Source of the DNA: Pseudomonas sp. B21-040
GTDB taxonomy: Bacteria > Pseudomonadota > Gammaproteobacteria > Pseudomonadales > Pseudomonadaceae
DNA: 64,000 nucleotides
Assembly: GCF_024748695.1 (NCBI RefSeq)
Contig: NZ_CP087176.1
Span: forward strand, 3,093,501-3,157,500
Direction: 5' to 3'
How positions within the stretch are numbered: position 1 is the stretch's first letter; each line of letters opens with the position of its first letter. A program made the position numbers and the translations under genes. This document shows, piece after piece, positions 55,107 through 64,000 of this stretch. Under the pieces are notes generated by a model. It was not told where the DNA came from. It worked only from the letters and a program-made list of their open reading frames with translations, and made no database searches.

Positions 55107-55119
55107 TATGTCAAACGTC

Positions 55120-57810
55120 TTATTGCTCAGCGCGGTGCCGCAACACGGTGAGGGCCTCGTAGCGGGACGAAACACCCAGCTTGGTGTAGATATTCTTGAA
55201 GTTCCACTTGATGGTTTCCTGACTGAGGTTCAGGGTTTGGGCGATGCGCTTGTTGGGCATCGACTGTTCAAGCAGGGCAATGATTTCCAACTCCCGTTTG
55301 GTAAACAACGAAGACTCGCCGATCGCCGAATTCTTCAGTGCGCGGGCCGATGTTGCGCCCGTACTCGCGCAGTTCAATGGCACGGAGGCCAATCGACTGC
55401 GGTAGCTGTCCAGCACCGGATCGTCCTGCAAGTCCAGATCAACCAGCAGGGCCAGCAGCGAGGCACCTTCATCCAGCAGCGTACGGACCAGGCCGAAGCG
55501 ATAACTTTCTCCGACGACTTCACGCAATAACGCGCTGGATTCCGCCAGGTGGCCCTGGTCATTCAGCGCAATGGCACGCAGCAAGCGCGACTGGATTCTG
55601 CGTTTGCCTCGGCTGTAGCGCGTGGCGAACTGATCCATGATCTCCAGGGCGGCGATGGCGCGATCCGGTTCTTGCCTCGCCAGGCAAATACGCGCGCGTG
55701 ACAGCGCCGCCAGTGCGGCGATTTCATGCGCGACTGGCGTATCGCTTGAGTGGCGATGGGTCAGTGCGTCGAGGCCCGCTCTTTGGGTTTCGCACTGCCG
55801 CCAATCGCCATTAGCCAGAAGAATGCGTACCTGTTCAGCCATGTTATGGGCGAGTGCGCGATCGAAGCCTCGAGCGCGCAATTCCCTTTCCATTTTGGTC
55901 AGGTAAGTCAGCGCACTGGCAGGCGATTCCCGCAGGCAGTTGAGGCGTGCGACGCAGAGCATCGCAGTGATGGTCACCAAGGGTGGGGCAAATCGCAGAA
56001 GATCGAGCCGATTGCTCAAGACGTCGCGCGCATCGTCGATGCGGTCCATTTCGTAATGGGCTTCGGCGACCGCGACCGCGCAGGTGCATGCGCTGACCGA
56101 GCGGCGGCCGTGGATGTTCTCCGCCTGGAGCAGGACATCAATGAGTTGCCGAGAGGCTTGGAGCACCCCCCCGCAAAGCAAAACGCCATGGGCGATGGTG
56201 GCGATAATCATCAGTGCCAGCTCGTCATGGCTGGTGCGAAGCGCTGCGCATTCAGGACCGTTAAGAAACTCCCAGGCCTGTTGCGGCTGCCCGAGGTAGA
56301 CCAGGCAGTTAATGTACAGGCAAACGCGCATGCGCTCATTGAACGGGTGCGCAAAGGCGCGATCTTGCAAGCCCTGAACAAGCTCGTTGCAGCGTGCGAG
56401 GTCGTCCTGTTGCAGCGCGATCGCCGCCCTGACCAGATCGATGTGCGAACCCCAGGTGTCACGGGCCTGTGGGCTTTTTTCGAGGACTTCGATCCAGTTT
56501 TCCGCCTTGCTGGTGAGCATCGTCAGCACGCAGCCCCAGGCGCCTTGCAAGAGTACTTTGGGATGCTGCGTCAGCTGTTCCAGCGGAACACAATCGAGCC
56601 AGCGCATGAACTGGCCCAGATGACTGAAGCTATGGTACGACGGCTGTTTTCGTTCCAGCAGCCTTACCAGCTCCTCGAGGTTTTCACTGAGCACGGCATG
56701 GCGCGTCGCTTCGTTCACCAGCCCCGCCTGTTCGAACCACTGCGCGGCGCGCAGGTGCAGTGGGGGCAAGTCGGTGTTCGATGCGATCAAGCGTTGTTGC
56801 AGGAATTCTGCGAAGAGGGGATGCAACCGATACCACTGCTGTTCGCTCTCCATGTCCACCGGCAGGATAAACAGGTTGTGGGCCTCGATGCTGGCTATCA
56901 GCTCGGCCGCTGTCGGCGTCTGGCTGACATGCGCAGCGACCCGCGCATTGAAGCGTCGTAGTATCGATATCTGCTCCAGAAACCTGATGATCTCGGTCGG
57001 CAAACCGTCCACCACGTCTTCGGTCAGATAGTCCCTCAGATCGGTATTGCCCGGCAGCAGTTGATGGATCTTCGCGTTTTTTCGGGGATTGGTCTTCAGT
57101 GAGATGGACATCAATTGGAGGCCGATCGGCCAGCCGTCGGTGCTGTCGTGAATGGAGTGCGCCAGCTCCATGTCAATGGCCTCGTCCAGATAGGTCTTGA
57201 GGAAGGCCAGGGACTCGCTGAAATTGAAACCCAGGTCGGTCGCGTTGATTTCACAGAGCTCGGCCATCGCACGTAGCCTGCCGAGTTTCAGAGGGGTGCT
57301 TTGGCGCGAGGCGAGCACGATGTGAAGCTGGGCCGGGGCGCCATCCACCAGTATCTGAACCAGTCGTGAAATGCGTTGATCGGCGGCGAAATGGAAGTCA
57401 TCAATCATTAAATACAGTGAAGTGCTGACCCGCGCCAAGGTGTTGATCATTACCGAAGCCAAGGCCAGCAAGCCGTCCAGCGACTCTCGCTCAATCAGCA
57501 GCAACAAGTCATTCTCAAGGGGCACGCCAGCGTGCTGGAGGGTGCAAATGAGGTTGGCACAGAAAGACTCAAGCGCGCCATCCTCCTGGCCCAGCGACAA
57601 CCAGACAACGCTGTTGCCGTCCTTGATCAGGCTTTGACGCCATTGCGCCATCAGTGTGGTCTTGCCAAAGCCCGCGCTGCCATTGATCAGGGTCAGGCGG
57701 CAATCGCGGGCAGCTTGCAGGCGCACCAGCAATATTTCCCGTAACACCGCGTGGCTACTGATGCGTGGCGGCGAAAAGCGGGTGGTGATCGGCGGGGAAG
57801 TCGGAGGCAT
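55120..57810 (-). CDS. MalT-like (LAL) LuxR-family regulator
   Basis: An 896-residue ATP-dependent activator. The Walker A NGSAGFGKTTLMAQW is at about 43-57, Walker B LYLMIDDFHF near 133, a winged-helix and TPR-like middle follows, and a LuxR HTH closes it (LFTKRELEIIALLEQSMPNK then RIAQTLNLSQETIKWNFKNI) at about 828-885. LAL proteins bind a small inducer and ATP and activate nearby operons. ATG 57810 begins MPPTSPPITT. It is convergent with the acyl-CoA dehydrogenase operon and divergent from the thiolase at 58183. A second member of the family is at 59504. Confidence 0.94.
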   Translation of the reverse strand: MPPTSPPITTRFSPPRISSHAVLREILLVRLQAARDCRLTLINGSAGFGKTTLMAQWRQSLIKDGNSVVWLSLGQEDGALESFCANLICTLQHAGVPLENDLLLLIERESLDGLLALASVMINTLARVSTSLYLMIDDFHFAADQRISRLVQILVDGAPAQLHIVLASRQSTPLKLGRLRAMAELCEINATDLGFNFSESLAFLKTYLDEAIDMELAHSIHDSTDGWPIGLQLMSISLKTNPRKNAKIHQLLPGNTDLRDYLTEDVVDGLPTEIIRFLEQISILRRFNARVAAHVSQTPTAAELIASIEAHNLFILPVDMESEQQWYRLHPLFAEFLQQRLIASNTDLPPLHLRAAQWFEQAGLVNEATRHAVLSENLEELVRLLERKQPSYHSFSHLGQFMRWLDCVPLEQLTQHPKVLLQGAWGCVLTMLTSKAENWIEVLEKSPQARDTWGSHIDLVRAAIALQQDDLARCNELVQGLQDRAFAHPFNERMRVCLYINCLVYLGQPQQAWEFLNGPECAALRTSHDELALMIIATIAHGVLLCGGVLQASRQLIDVLLQAENIHGRRSVSACTCAVAVAEAHYEMDRIDDARDVLSNRLDLLRFAPPLVTITAMLCVARLNCLRESPASALTYLTKMERELRARGFDRALAHNMAEQVRILLANGDWRQCETQRAGLDALTHRHSSDTPVAHEIAALAALSRARICLARQEPDRAIAALEIMDQFATRYSRGKRRIQSRLLRAIALNDQGHLAESSALLREVVGESYRFGLVRTLLDEGASLLALLVDLDLQDDPVLDSYRSRLASVPLNCASTGATSARALKNSAIGESSLFTKRELEIIALLEQSMPNKRIAQTLNLSQETIKWNFKNIYTKLGVSSRYEALTVLRHRAEQ

Positions 57811-58038
57811 GGTTAATCCAGTCTGCTGCGGATCTGAGGAGTTACCGGGGGGACGATCCCGCGTAAAGGGGAAGGCGCCTTCCTTGGGTCATCAATCATG
57901 CGTTAGCGCATTCATCCGAATGACCCCTTCCGATCTGTCAGAGCGATGGTGTTGTTTTGGTTTGCAGGATTCTAGGCTGATTACGGCCTGTTTATGCAAT
58001 GATAAATTTACTCATCGCTCAGGCGCGGATGCAGGAAA

Positions 58039-58067
58039 GGGTGGGGGGGCCACCCCTAAACCCCCCG
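58039..58067. promoter_or_regulatory. G/C-tract structure in the LuxR/thiolase divergent region
   Basis: A G7 run (58043-58049) inside GGGTGG...CCACCCC, followed by a C6 run (58061-58066), can fold into a strong hairpin in the 372-nt region between the LAL regulator and the thiolase. The rest of 57811-58182 holds no gene; clear sigma70 or sigma54 boxes were not seen. Confidence 0.4.
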
Positions 58068-58182
58068 TAGGGAGCGGGTACAGCCGGTAGAAGCTTGGCA
58101 AGGATGACACTTCGGTTTGTTCTGGCTATCGGGCAGCACAAGCGCGTAGCCGAAACGGGCTTAATTTCTTGGGGAGAACGTG

Positions 58183-59376
58183 ATGTCACAGAAACCGTAT
58201 GTAGCCGGGGTTGGGATGATCCCGTTCCTGAAGCCTGGTGCCAGTGGGTCTTATATCGAGATGGGCGCGCACGCGACTCGCCAGGCGTTGCAAGACGCCG
58301 GCCTGGATTACGACCTGGTTCAGCAGGCCTATGTCGGTTACGTCTATGGCGACTCCACCTGCGGCCAGTCGGCGCTCTACGAAGTGGGCATGAGCGGCGT
58401 TCCTGTGGTCAACGTCAACAACAACTGCTCTACCGGTTCTACGGCCCTGTACCTGGCCCGTCAGGCCGTTGAAAGCGGGGCGGTCGAATGCGCCTTGGCG
58501 CTGGGTTTCGAGCAGATGCAACCCGGTGCCCTGGGGGCGGTGTTTACCGATCGGCCGGCCTGCATGGGCAAGCACCTGGATGTGTCGGATCAACTGACTG
58601 CCGACGCCGGTGCCATCGGGGTGCCGATGACGCTGCGTCAGTTCGGCGGCGCCGGGCGGGAGCACATGCAACGCTACGGCACGGAACTCAGTACCTTCGC
58701 CGCGATCCGCGCCAAGGCCAGCCGGCATGCGGCCAATAACCCACTGGCCCTGTTCCGCAAAATCGTCACCACCGAGGACGTGATGAACGATCTGGTGCTC
58801 TGGCCTGGCGTGATGACGCGCCTGATGGCGTGTCCGCCGACGTGTGGGGCGGCTGCCGCGATCATTTGCAGCGAAGCGTTCGCCAAGAAGCATGGCCTGC
58901 GCACCGATGTGGTGATTTTGGCACAGTCGATGACCACAGACCGTGGGGTTTCCTTCGAGCCGGCGTCGATGATTCAGACGGTCGGTTTCGACATGACTCA
59001 GCGTGCCGCTCGCGAGGTGTACGAGAAGGCGGGCGTCGGTCCGCAGGATATCCTAGTCGCCGAGATGCATGACTGCTTTGCCCAAAATGAACTGCTGACC
59101 TATGAATCCCTGGGGCTGTGCCCGGTCGGTGGCGCTGAGAAGTTCGTCCTCGACGGCGACAACACTTACGGCGGTCGTGTGGTGACCAACCCGTCCGGCG
59201 GCCTGCTCTCCAAGGGCCACCCGCTGGGTGCCACGGGCTTGGCTCAGTGCTACGAGCTGACCCATCAGTTGCGAGGCACCGCCGACAAACGTCAGGTCGA
59301 AGGCGTGAATCTCGCCCTGCAGCACAACCTCGGTCTGGGCGGCGCCTGCGTCGTCACGTTGTACGGCCGGGCCTGA
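58183..59376 (+). CDS. SCP-x-type thiolase (lipid-transfer-protein family)
   Basis: A 397-residue thiolase-fold enzyme. The nucleophilic Cys is in VNVNNNCSTGSTALYLARQA near 83, the catalytic His in VAEMHDCFAQNELL, and the C-terminal GHPLGATG motif near 346. The form resembles SCP-x or IpfD-like lipid-transfer proteins, which cleave branched 3-oxoacyl-CoA or aldol-type acyl-CoA. ATG 58183 follows GGGGAGAA. It stands between two LAL regulators and is the chain-shortening step expected after racemase and acyl-CoA dehydrogenase. No hydratase or DUF35 partner is visible in the window. Confidence 0.9.
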   Translation: MSQKPYVAGVGMIPFLKPGASGSYIEMGAHATRQALQDAGLDYDLVQQAYVGYVYGDSTCGQSALYEVGMSGVPVVNVNNNCSTGSTALYLARQAVESGAVECALALGFEQMQPGALGAVFTDRPACMGKHLDVSDQLTADAGAIGVPMTLRQFGGAGREHMQRYGTELSTFAAIRAKASRHAANNPLALFRKIVTTEDVMNDLVLWPGVMTRLMACPPTCGAAAAIICSEAFAKKHGLRTDVVILAQSMTTDRGVSFEPASMIQTVGFDMTQRAAREVYEKAGVGPQDILVAEMHDCFAQNELLTYESLGLCPVGGAEKFVLDGDNTYGGRVVTNPSGGLLSKGHPLGATGLAQCYELTHQLRGTADKRQVEGVNLALQHNLGLGGACVVTLYGRA

Positions 59377-59503
59377 CGCCGCTCGCGTGCGTCTCGTTGG
59401 GCGCACGCATTCACGCGGCTGGGCATAGCGATTCAACCGGTTGTCCCCGCTGTATTAAACTGCCGGCCTGTACTTGAAGAAGATTGTTTCTGGAATTCAG
59501 TTG

Positions 59504-62236
59504 ATGCCCATTCCGCCCTCAGGCCCCAAGCTCCACCTGTCAGCCGACCGGGCTCTGCAACTCATCCCGGATACGAAGGTCATTCCGCCTCGCGGCGCCC
59601 GTCAACTGATGCCCCGCGCATCGCTGATGAGCCGCTTGATGGAGGCGCGCCGACAACGCTGCGTAGCCATTCAGGGGCCGGCCGGGAGTGGCAAGACCAG
59701 CACCATGCTGGCCTGGCGACGAGAACTGATCGCGATCGATTTCGACGTGGCCTGGTTGTCGCTGACGGGCGAGGACAACGAGCCCGCACGGCTGGCCAAT
59801 TGCTTGTTGGCCAGTGTTGCCGAAGTCGATGCCACACTTGCTCGGGAGGCCGCACTGCTGCTCGCAGAGGGTGGCGGCGAGCTGGCGCTCGAGCACTGGA
59901 TCATCGTCTTGCTCCAGGCCATCGCGGAGCACGGCACCGACTTGGTGGTGATGATCGATGACGTGCATCACCTGAATGACCCCGACATCTTCAAGGTGCT
60001 GGGCTGGCTGCTCGACTATGCACCGCCGAACCTGCATCTGGTGCTCGGCACGCGCAGCGTTTTACCCGCCACACTTCCGCTTGCCCGCCTGCGCACGCAA
60101 GGTCATCTGACCGAGTATGACTTGCGGGACTTGCGTTTTAACGTCGAAGAGTCAGAGCGCTACCTGCGCCAGTTTGGCGAAATAAGTACCCACGATGCCG
60201 AGGTCTTGCACGACTTGACCGATGGCTGGGTGGCTGGGTTGCAACTGTTTGCGATTGACTTGAAATCCAAGCAGGGCAGCAGTTTCAGTCGCATGCAGGT
60301 TCGTGGTGCGGGTGCTTTTGCGCAGTATTTTGAGCAGGAGGTGCTGGTCCATTTGCCACTCGCCGACCGGCAATTGCTGACTCACTCTTCAATCTGTAAT
60401 CGCTTCACGGCACCGTTGTGTGCCCGGCTCGTCGGCAAGCCGCATGCGATTGCCGGGATGATGAGCCAGTTGACCCGACTGGACAGCGATAACCTGTTTA
60501 TCACTCAGATTAAAAGCCACGACCGGGAAACCTGGTACCGCCTCCATCCGCTATTGCGCGAGGTACTGCGTGAACATCTGAGCCGTGAGCCCGAAGAAGA
60601 GCAGAAAAAACTGCATGCGGTCGCTCGGGACTGGCTCTTTGAACAAGGTCATATCGACGAGGCGGTTCGTCATGCGGTCATGGCCGGCGATTTCCAGATT
60701 GCCGCCGAGATTGTCGAAGCGTGTGCGCACGAATTGATGGCGCGTGGCTCCCTGAGCCAGCTGCCCAACCTGCTGCGCAAGTTGCCTATGGAACAAATGC
60801 GTGAGCGCTACAGCCTGCAATTGGTGATGGCCCAATTGCAGCTCCATGCGCATAACTTCGCAGAAGGACAGGCGATACTCGATCACCTGGAGGCGCATCA
60901 GGATCGGCTCAATACCCAGCAACGCCAGGGCCTGCTGGTCACCCGTGGCACGCTGGCCATGCAGCGCGACCTGACCGAGGCGGCCTGGTCCCTTGCTCCG
61001 GAACTGGAAGCGATTCCTGACGATGCCGACGATTTGATCCTGACCGGGCGCGCCTCCATTCTCGCATGGCTGTCTCTGTTCAGCGGCGATCACGAGCGAG
61101 TGCGAGCGATCATCCAGCAAAGCGACCGCCCGAACACATCGCCGCGCAGGACCCTGATCGGCCGTTGTATCTATGGCGTGAGCCTGGTGCACGAAGGACG
61201 TATCAGTGAGGCGGAAAATATCTTTCGCAACACCCTGGAAGAGGTCAAACCGCACGGCAGCAGTGCGGCGGTCGCTGGTCATGCGGCCGCGGCTTTCTTG
61301 GCCAGCCTGTTGTACGAACAGAACAACCTGGCCGAGGTCTGCCAATTGCTGGAACCGCGCCTCGACGTGCTGGAGCGGATCTCCCTGCCCAATATCGTGC
61401 TTCACAGTCTGCTGGCGCTGAGCCGGGCTTACTGGCTCAAGGGCGAGCAAACCCAGGCGCTGGTCTATCTGGGCCGTCTCAAAGAGTATGCGCAACGCTA
61501 CGACCTGGAGCGTCTGCTGGCCACGGCACTGTACGTGCGGATGCGTTGGCACCTCGAAAAATACCAGACCTCACAGGCCGAAGTGCTGTTGGCGCAACTC
61601 CAGGGGCTGGCCGACAAACAGGCCGGTATCCTGCGCGGCACCCCATTGATGATCCAGTTGTTGGCCATGCGGGCCACAGTCGAGTTGAGTTTCTATCAGC
61701 GAGAATTCAGCCAGGCGATTCAGCACATCGCACCGCTGATCGAACTGTGCGAAATGGCAACACATTGGCAACTAGCGACCATTGTGCGACTGCAACTCTG
61801 TATGGCCGAGAAAGGCCAGGGAAACGATGGGCAGGCCCATCAGCACCTGATCGAGGTCCTGCGTCAGGGGCACCGGTTGGGCCTGGTTCGCAGCCTGCTC
61901 GATGTGGCGCCGCCGTTGCCGAGCATGCTGAACGACCTGCTGCAAGCCAAGGCGCTCGACCCGGTGCTCGCCTTCTATGCACAACGGCTGATTGCGGCCG
62001 CTACGCAGGCAGAGAACGCCGAGCGTAAGGTGGTTTTGCCAATGGCATCGCTGAGTGAGCGAGAGACCGAGGTCGTGCAGTTGATGGCACAAGCGATGAC
62101 CAACAAGAAGATTGCCCGCACCCTTGGCGTGTCGCCGGAAACGGTGAAATGGCACGTCAAGAATCTGTTCGCCAAGCTGGGTGTGGCTGGTCGGATAGAA
62201 GCGATTGCTAAATGGCGTGATCAGAATATCGACTAG
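59504..62236 (+). CDS. MalT-like (LAL) LuxR-family regulator, second
   Basis: A 910-residue LAL activator: Walker A IQGPAGSGKTSTMLAW near 54-69, Walker B LVVMIDDVHHL near 148, long helical repeats, and the LuxR HTH at the end (SLSERETEVVQLMAQAMTNK then KIARTLGVSPETVKWHVKNL). ATG 59504 (MPIPPSGPK) is chosen; an in-frame TTG at 59474 is possible. It shares layout but only moderate sequence with the regulator at 55120, so they may answer different inducers. A terminator follows, and the DUF1302 gene starts 350 nt later. Confidence 0.93.
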   Translation: MPIPPSGPKLHLSADRALQLIPDTKVIPPRGARQLMPRASLMSRLMEARRQRCVAIQGPAGSGKTSTMLAWRRELIAIDFDVAWLSLTGEDNEPARLANCLLASVAEVDATLAREAALLLAEGGGELALEHWIIVLLQAIAEHGTDLVVMIDDVHHLNDPDIFKVLGWLLDYAPPNLHLVLGTRSVLPATLPLARLRTQGHLTEYDLRDLRFNVEESERYLRQFGEISTHDAEVLHDLTDGWVAGLQLFAIDLKSKQGSSFSRMQVRGAGAFAQYFEQEVLVHLPLADRQLLTHSSICNRFTAPLCARLVGKPHAIAGMMSQLTRLDSDNLFITQIKSHDRETWYRLHPLLREVLREHLSREPEEEQKKLHAVARDWLFEQGHIDEAVRHAVMAGDFQIAAEIVEACAHELMARGSLSQLPNLLRKLPMEQMRERYSLQLVMAQLQLHAHNFAEGQAILDHLEAHQDRLNTQQRQGLLVTRGTLAMQRDLTEAAWSLAPELEAIPDDADDLILTGRASILAWLSLFSGDHERVRAIIQQSDRPNTSPRRTLIGRCIYGVSLVHEGRISEAENIFRNTLEEVKPHGSSAAVAGHAAAAFLASLLYEQNNLAEVCQLLEPRLDVLERISLPNIVLHSLLALSRAYWLKGEQTQALVYLGRLKEYAQRYDLERLLATALYVRMRWHLEKYQTSQAEVLLAQLQGLADKQAGILRGTPLMIQLLAMRATVELSFYQREFSQAIQHIAPLIELCEMATHWQLATIVRLQLCMAEKGQGNDGQAHQHLIEVLRQGHRLGLVRSLLDVAPPLPSMLNDLLQAKALDPVLAFYAQRLIAAATQAENAERKVVLPMASLSERETEVVQLMAQAMTNKKIARTLGVSPETVKWHVKNLFAKLGVAGRIEAIAKWRDQNID

Positions 62237-62303
62237 TCCCGCCAGGACGGTTAGCGTCGACAGGTCTCAGGTTTGGTTTCCGATGGCAATGGCAATAAAA
62301 CAT

Positions 62304-62330
62304 AGGCCGGCAGCAATGCCGGCCTTTTTT
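62304..62330 (+). terminator. intrinsic terminator after the second LAL regulator
   Basis: GGCCGGCA (62305-62312), loop GCAA, TGCCGGCC (62317-62324) and six T. Strong, rho-independent. Confidence 0.9.
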
Positions 62331-62424
62331 ATTCCAGGTCAGGTCAATTGCGATTTGCCAGCCCTTGCGCTTGCGTTTTGCTGCGCCGTAACGCGGGCAC
62401 TTCACATGCTTCCTATTTTTCATT

Positions 62425-62455
62425 CCCCCCCTTTTTCCCCCCCTCCAACGGGGGT
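62425..62455. other. double C tract upstream of the DUF1302 gene
   Basis: C7 (62425-62431), TTTTT, C8 (62437-62444) and then G5 (62451-62455), which can pair with either C tract. It lies in the leader region of the gene at 62587; nothing else is recognised in 62331-62586. Confidence 0.5.
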
Positions 62456-62586
62456 GGCTGCCTGCGCATGACGCAATAGCCTGAGGTCTACGTTAAGGCC
62501 CTTTAGTGCACCCAGGGAGCGATCCTTGCGTGTCACGGATTCGATGAACAACTTTTCGTAAACCACAGAGAAGGTGAGCAAGTTAG

Positions 62587-64000
62587 ATGAATAAAAATAA
62601 TAAGATCTGTCATGCCAGCATCCATCGAGGTCTTCTTGCTTCGGCAATTCTGACGGGGCTGGGGATAGCCCCCGTACAGGCTTTCGAGATCGATACGGGC
62701 AGCCAGGATGTTTCGGTCCGTTTTGACAACACGGTCAAGCTTAACTACGCGCAGCGCGTGCAAAGTGCCGATTCCAAGCTGGCCAACGCCTGGAACAACA
62801 ACGACGGTGATCGCAACTTCTCGTCCGGCAGTCCTGTTGCCCAGCGCGTGGACGTACTCTCCGAACTGGATGTGGCCTTCAAGAAAACGGCAGGGTTCAG
62901 GGTCAGTGCCAACAGCTGGTACGACCACGCCTATGACGATGTCGGCAGCTTCAATCCATCGACCAACCAGCTCAACGATGGCAAGCCGGACTCCCGTCAC
63001 TTGAGCGGTTATGCCGAGCGTTACAACAACGGTCCTTCTTCCGAAATTCTCGATGCCTTCTTATTTGGCAATACGGAAGTCGGTGATGAGTCGCTGCTCA
63101 GTGGCCGACTGGGTAAAACCACTCAGTACTGGGGTGAAAGCGTCTTGTCCTTCACTCACGGTGTCAGCTATGGCCAGTCCGGGCTTGATATCAGCAAGGC
63201 ACTGGCCGTGCCTGGTACCGAAGCGAAAGAACTGTTCATCCCGCGTACCCAGTTGTCCACCAACTTTACGATCAATCCGCAGTGGTCGATCGGGGCGCAG
63301 TATTTTCTGGACTGGAACGCCGCGCGTATCCCCGAGTCCGGTACGTATCTGGGCTTTAACGATGGCATCCAGAGTGGCGGGCACAACCTGTCGATCATCG
63401 GGGCAGCCAATCCGCTGTTCGGTGAGGCAGGGCCGCTAGGCGCCAATCAGTTCCTGCGACTCCAGAACGGTCATACCTATACACCGGACAAGACGGGCGA
63501 TTTCGGGCTGATGGCCAAGTGGAGTCCTGCGTGGTTGGACGGTACCTTGGGTTTCTACTACCGCAAAACGTCCGACATCCTGCCGAACGTGGTGTTGCAC
63601 CCGACCGCTGTCGGTCCCGCGCAGCTGATCTCGGGTGTGGTGGGCAGCTACAACCAGTTTTATGCCGATGACATTGATATCTACGGTATCAGCCTGTCGA
63701 AAAACATCGAGGGGGTCAGCGTCGGGCTGGATGTGAACTACCGCCACAACATGCCGCTGTCCAGTGTTGCCGCGACCGTCAGCCAGGCTGCGGCCGCTGC
63801 GGGTACACCCGGCTTCATCTCCAGCTTTAATGGCGAAAACGCCGTCGCACGCGGTAATACCGTGCATGCCGTGCTCAACGGCTTGGCAACCTTCGGCAAC
63901 ACGCCAGTGTGGGACAGCTCTTCGTTGCTGGTCGAACTTGCCTACAGCCGCTGGCTGTCCGTCACGGATAACGAGCAATTGTTCAAAGGCGAGGACTGGT
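62587..64000 (+). CDS. DUF1302 outer-membrane protein (3' end outside window)
   Basis: Open from ATG 62587 (AAGGTGAG upstream) to the window edge, at least 471 codons. A signal peptide (LLASAILTGLGIAPVQA) is followed by FEIDTGSQDVSVRFDNTVKL then NYAQRV, WYDHAYDD, and LLSGRLGKTTQYWGESVLS; later IGAQYFLDWNAARIPESGTY. These are DUF1302 landmarks, a predicted beta-barrel usually next to a DUF1329 gene in hydrocarbon, terpene and steroid catabolic clusters. It is preceded by a MalT-like regulator, the usual arrangement. It would be the outer-membrane component for a hydrophobic substrate. Confidence 0.87.
   Translation, partial: MNKNNKICHASIHRGLLASAILTGLGIAPVQAFEIDTGSQDVSVRFDNTVKLNYAQRVQSADSKLANAWNNNDGDRNFSSGSPVAQRVDVLSELDVAFKKTAGFRVSANSWYDHAYDDVGSFNPSTNQLNDGKPDSRHLSGYAERYNNGPSSEILDAFLFGNTEVGDESLLSGRLGKTTQYWGESVLSFTHGVSYGQSGLDISKALAVPGTEAKELFIPRTQLSTNFTINPQWSIGAQYFLDWNAARIPESGTYLGFNDGIQSGGHNLSIIGAANPLFGEAGPLGANQFLRLQNGHTYTPDKTGDFGLMAKWSPAWLDGTLGFYYRKTSDILPNVVLHPTAVGPAQLISGVVGSYNQFYADDIDIYGISLSKNIEGVSVGLDVNYRHNMPLSSVAATVSQAAAAAGTPGFISSFNGENAVARGNTVHAVLNGLATFGNTPVWDSSSLLVELAYSRWLSVTDNEQLFKGEDW

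Noticed and set aside
55750..56961. 403-codon plus-strand frame inside the LAL regulator
   Set aside because: Overlaps the regulator's TPR-like region on the opposite strand; no recognisable domains.
58070..58182. Sigma54 promoter before the thiolase
   Set aside because: TGGCA occurs near 58095 but there is no TTGC at the required spacing.
1..64000. CRISPR arrays, tRNA or rRNA genes
   Set aside because: No regularly spaced repeats and no cloverleaf or rRNA-like stretch were noticed; a tRNAscan or Rfam search would be decisive and could not be run.

Overview
The window looks like accessory chromosome of a Pseudomonas, probably of the fluorescens/putida type. The case rests on protein style (OprD porins, an AaeB-like FUSC efflux set, MalT-like LuxR regulators next to a DUF1302 gene), on a Pseudomonas-style REP pair at 50.2-50.3 kb, and on moderately high GC. 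No tRNA, rRNA or CRISPR array was seen. Core-type genes (the 3' half of a PEP carboxylase at the left edge, aceEF at 27.5-31.8 kb) are set among catabolic islands and decayed DNA.

Layout. 0-2.5 kb: PEP carboxylase C-terminus, a VOC protein and a SnoaL-like protein. 2.5-7.2 kb: remnants of LysR, MerR/SoxR, FMN reductase, PhyH-type dioxygenase and GH106 glycoside hydrolase genes, with one intact chemoreceptor among them. 7.3-19.5 kb: LysR-linked redox/electrophile module (two pirins, three YcaC-like isochorismatase-fold hydrolases, OsmC, a frameshifted FMN reductase) running into an AaeB-AaeX-AaeA-like efflux set, an OprD porin, a SphA/MetA-type outer-membrane protein and a small lipoprotein. 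19.8-27.2 kb: GntR-controlled meta-cleavage operon (FAH hydrolase, extradiol dioxygenase, flavin monooxygenase, porin, MFS). 27.5-31.8 kb: aceEF. 32.3-34.9 kb: mmsA with a divergent LysR. 35.0-41.5 kb: a second meta-cleavage cluster under a TetR regulator (FAH hydrolase, extradiol dioxygenase, RutE-like reductase, AAHS MFS, SnoaL, Tsx-like channel). 42.0-47.0 kb: a truncated arylsulfatase joined to a porin tail, then three dead IS1182-type elements. 47.4-64 kb: a CoA-thioester catabolic region (HSL-type esterase, PhaE/PhaC-like pair, CaiB CoA-transferase, two acyl-CoA dehydrogenases, an odd MBL-fold protein, an SCP-x-type thiolase, two MalT-like regulators and the start of a DUF1302 gene).

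How the genes may work together. The two meta-cleavage clusters plus MmsA and a RutE-like enzyme resemble the lower 2,4-dinitrotoluene pathway (DntB, DntD, DntG, DntE): hydroxylation of a phenolic, extradiol cleavage of a trihydroxylated ring, FAH-type cleavage to pyruvate plus (methyl)malonic semialdehyde, then CoA-dependent oxidation or reduction. The usual hydratase/aldolase/acetaldehyde dehydrogenase set of a catechol meta pathway is absent from the window. The right-hand cluster has the parts to activate, epimerise, desaturate and shorten a branched or cyclic carboxylic acid as its CoA thioester; the PHA-synthase-like pair is the least expected component. Substrates are inferred, not shown.
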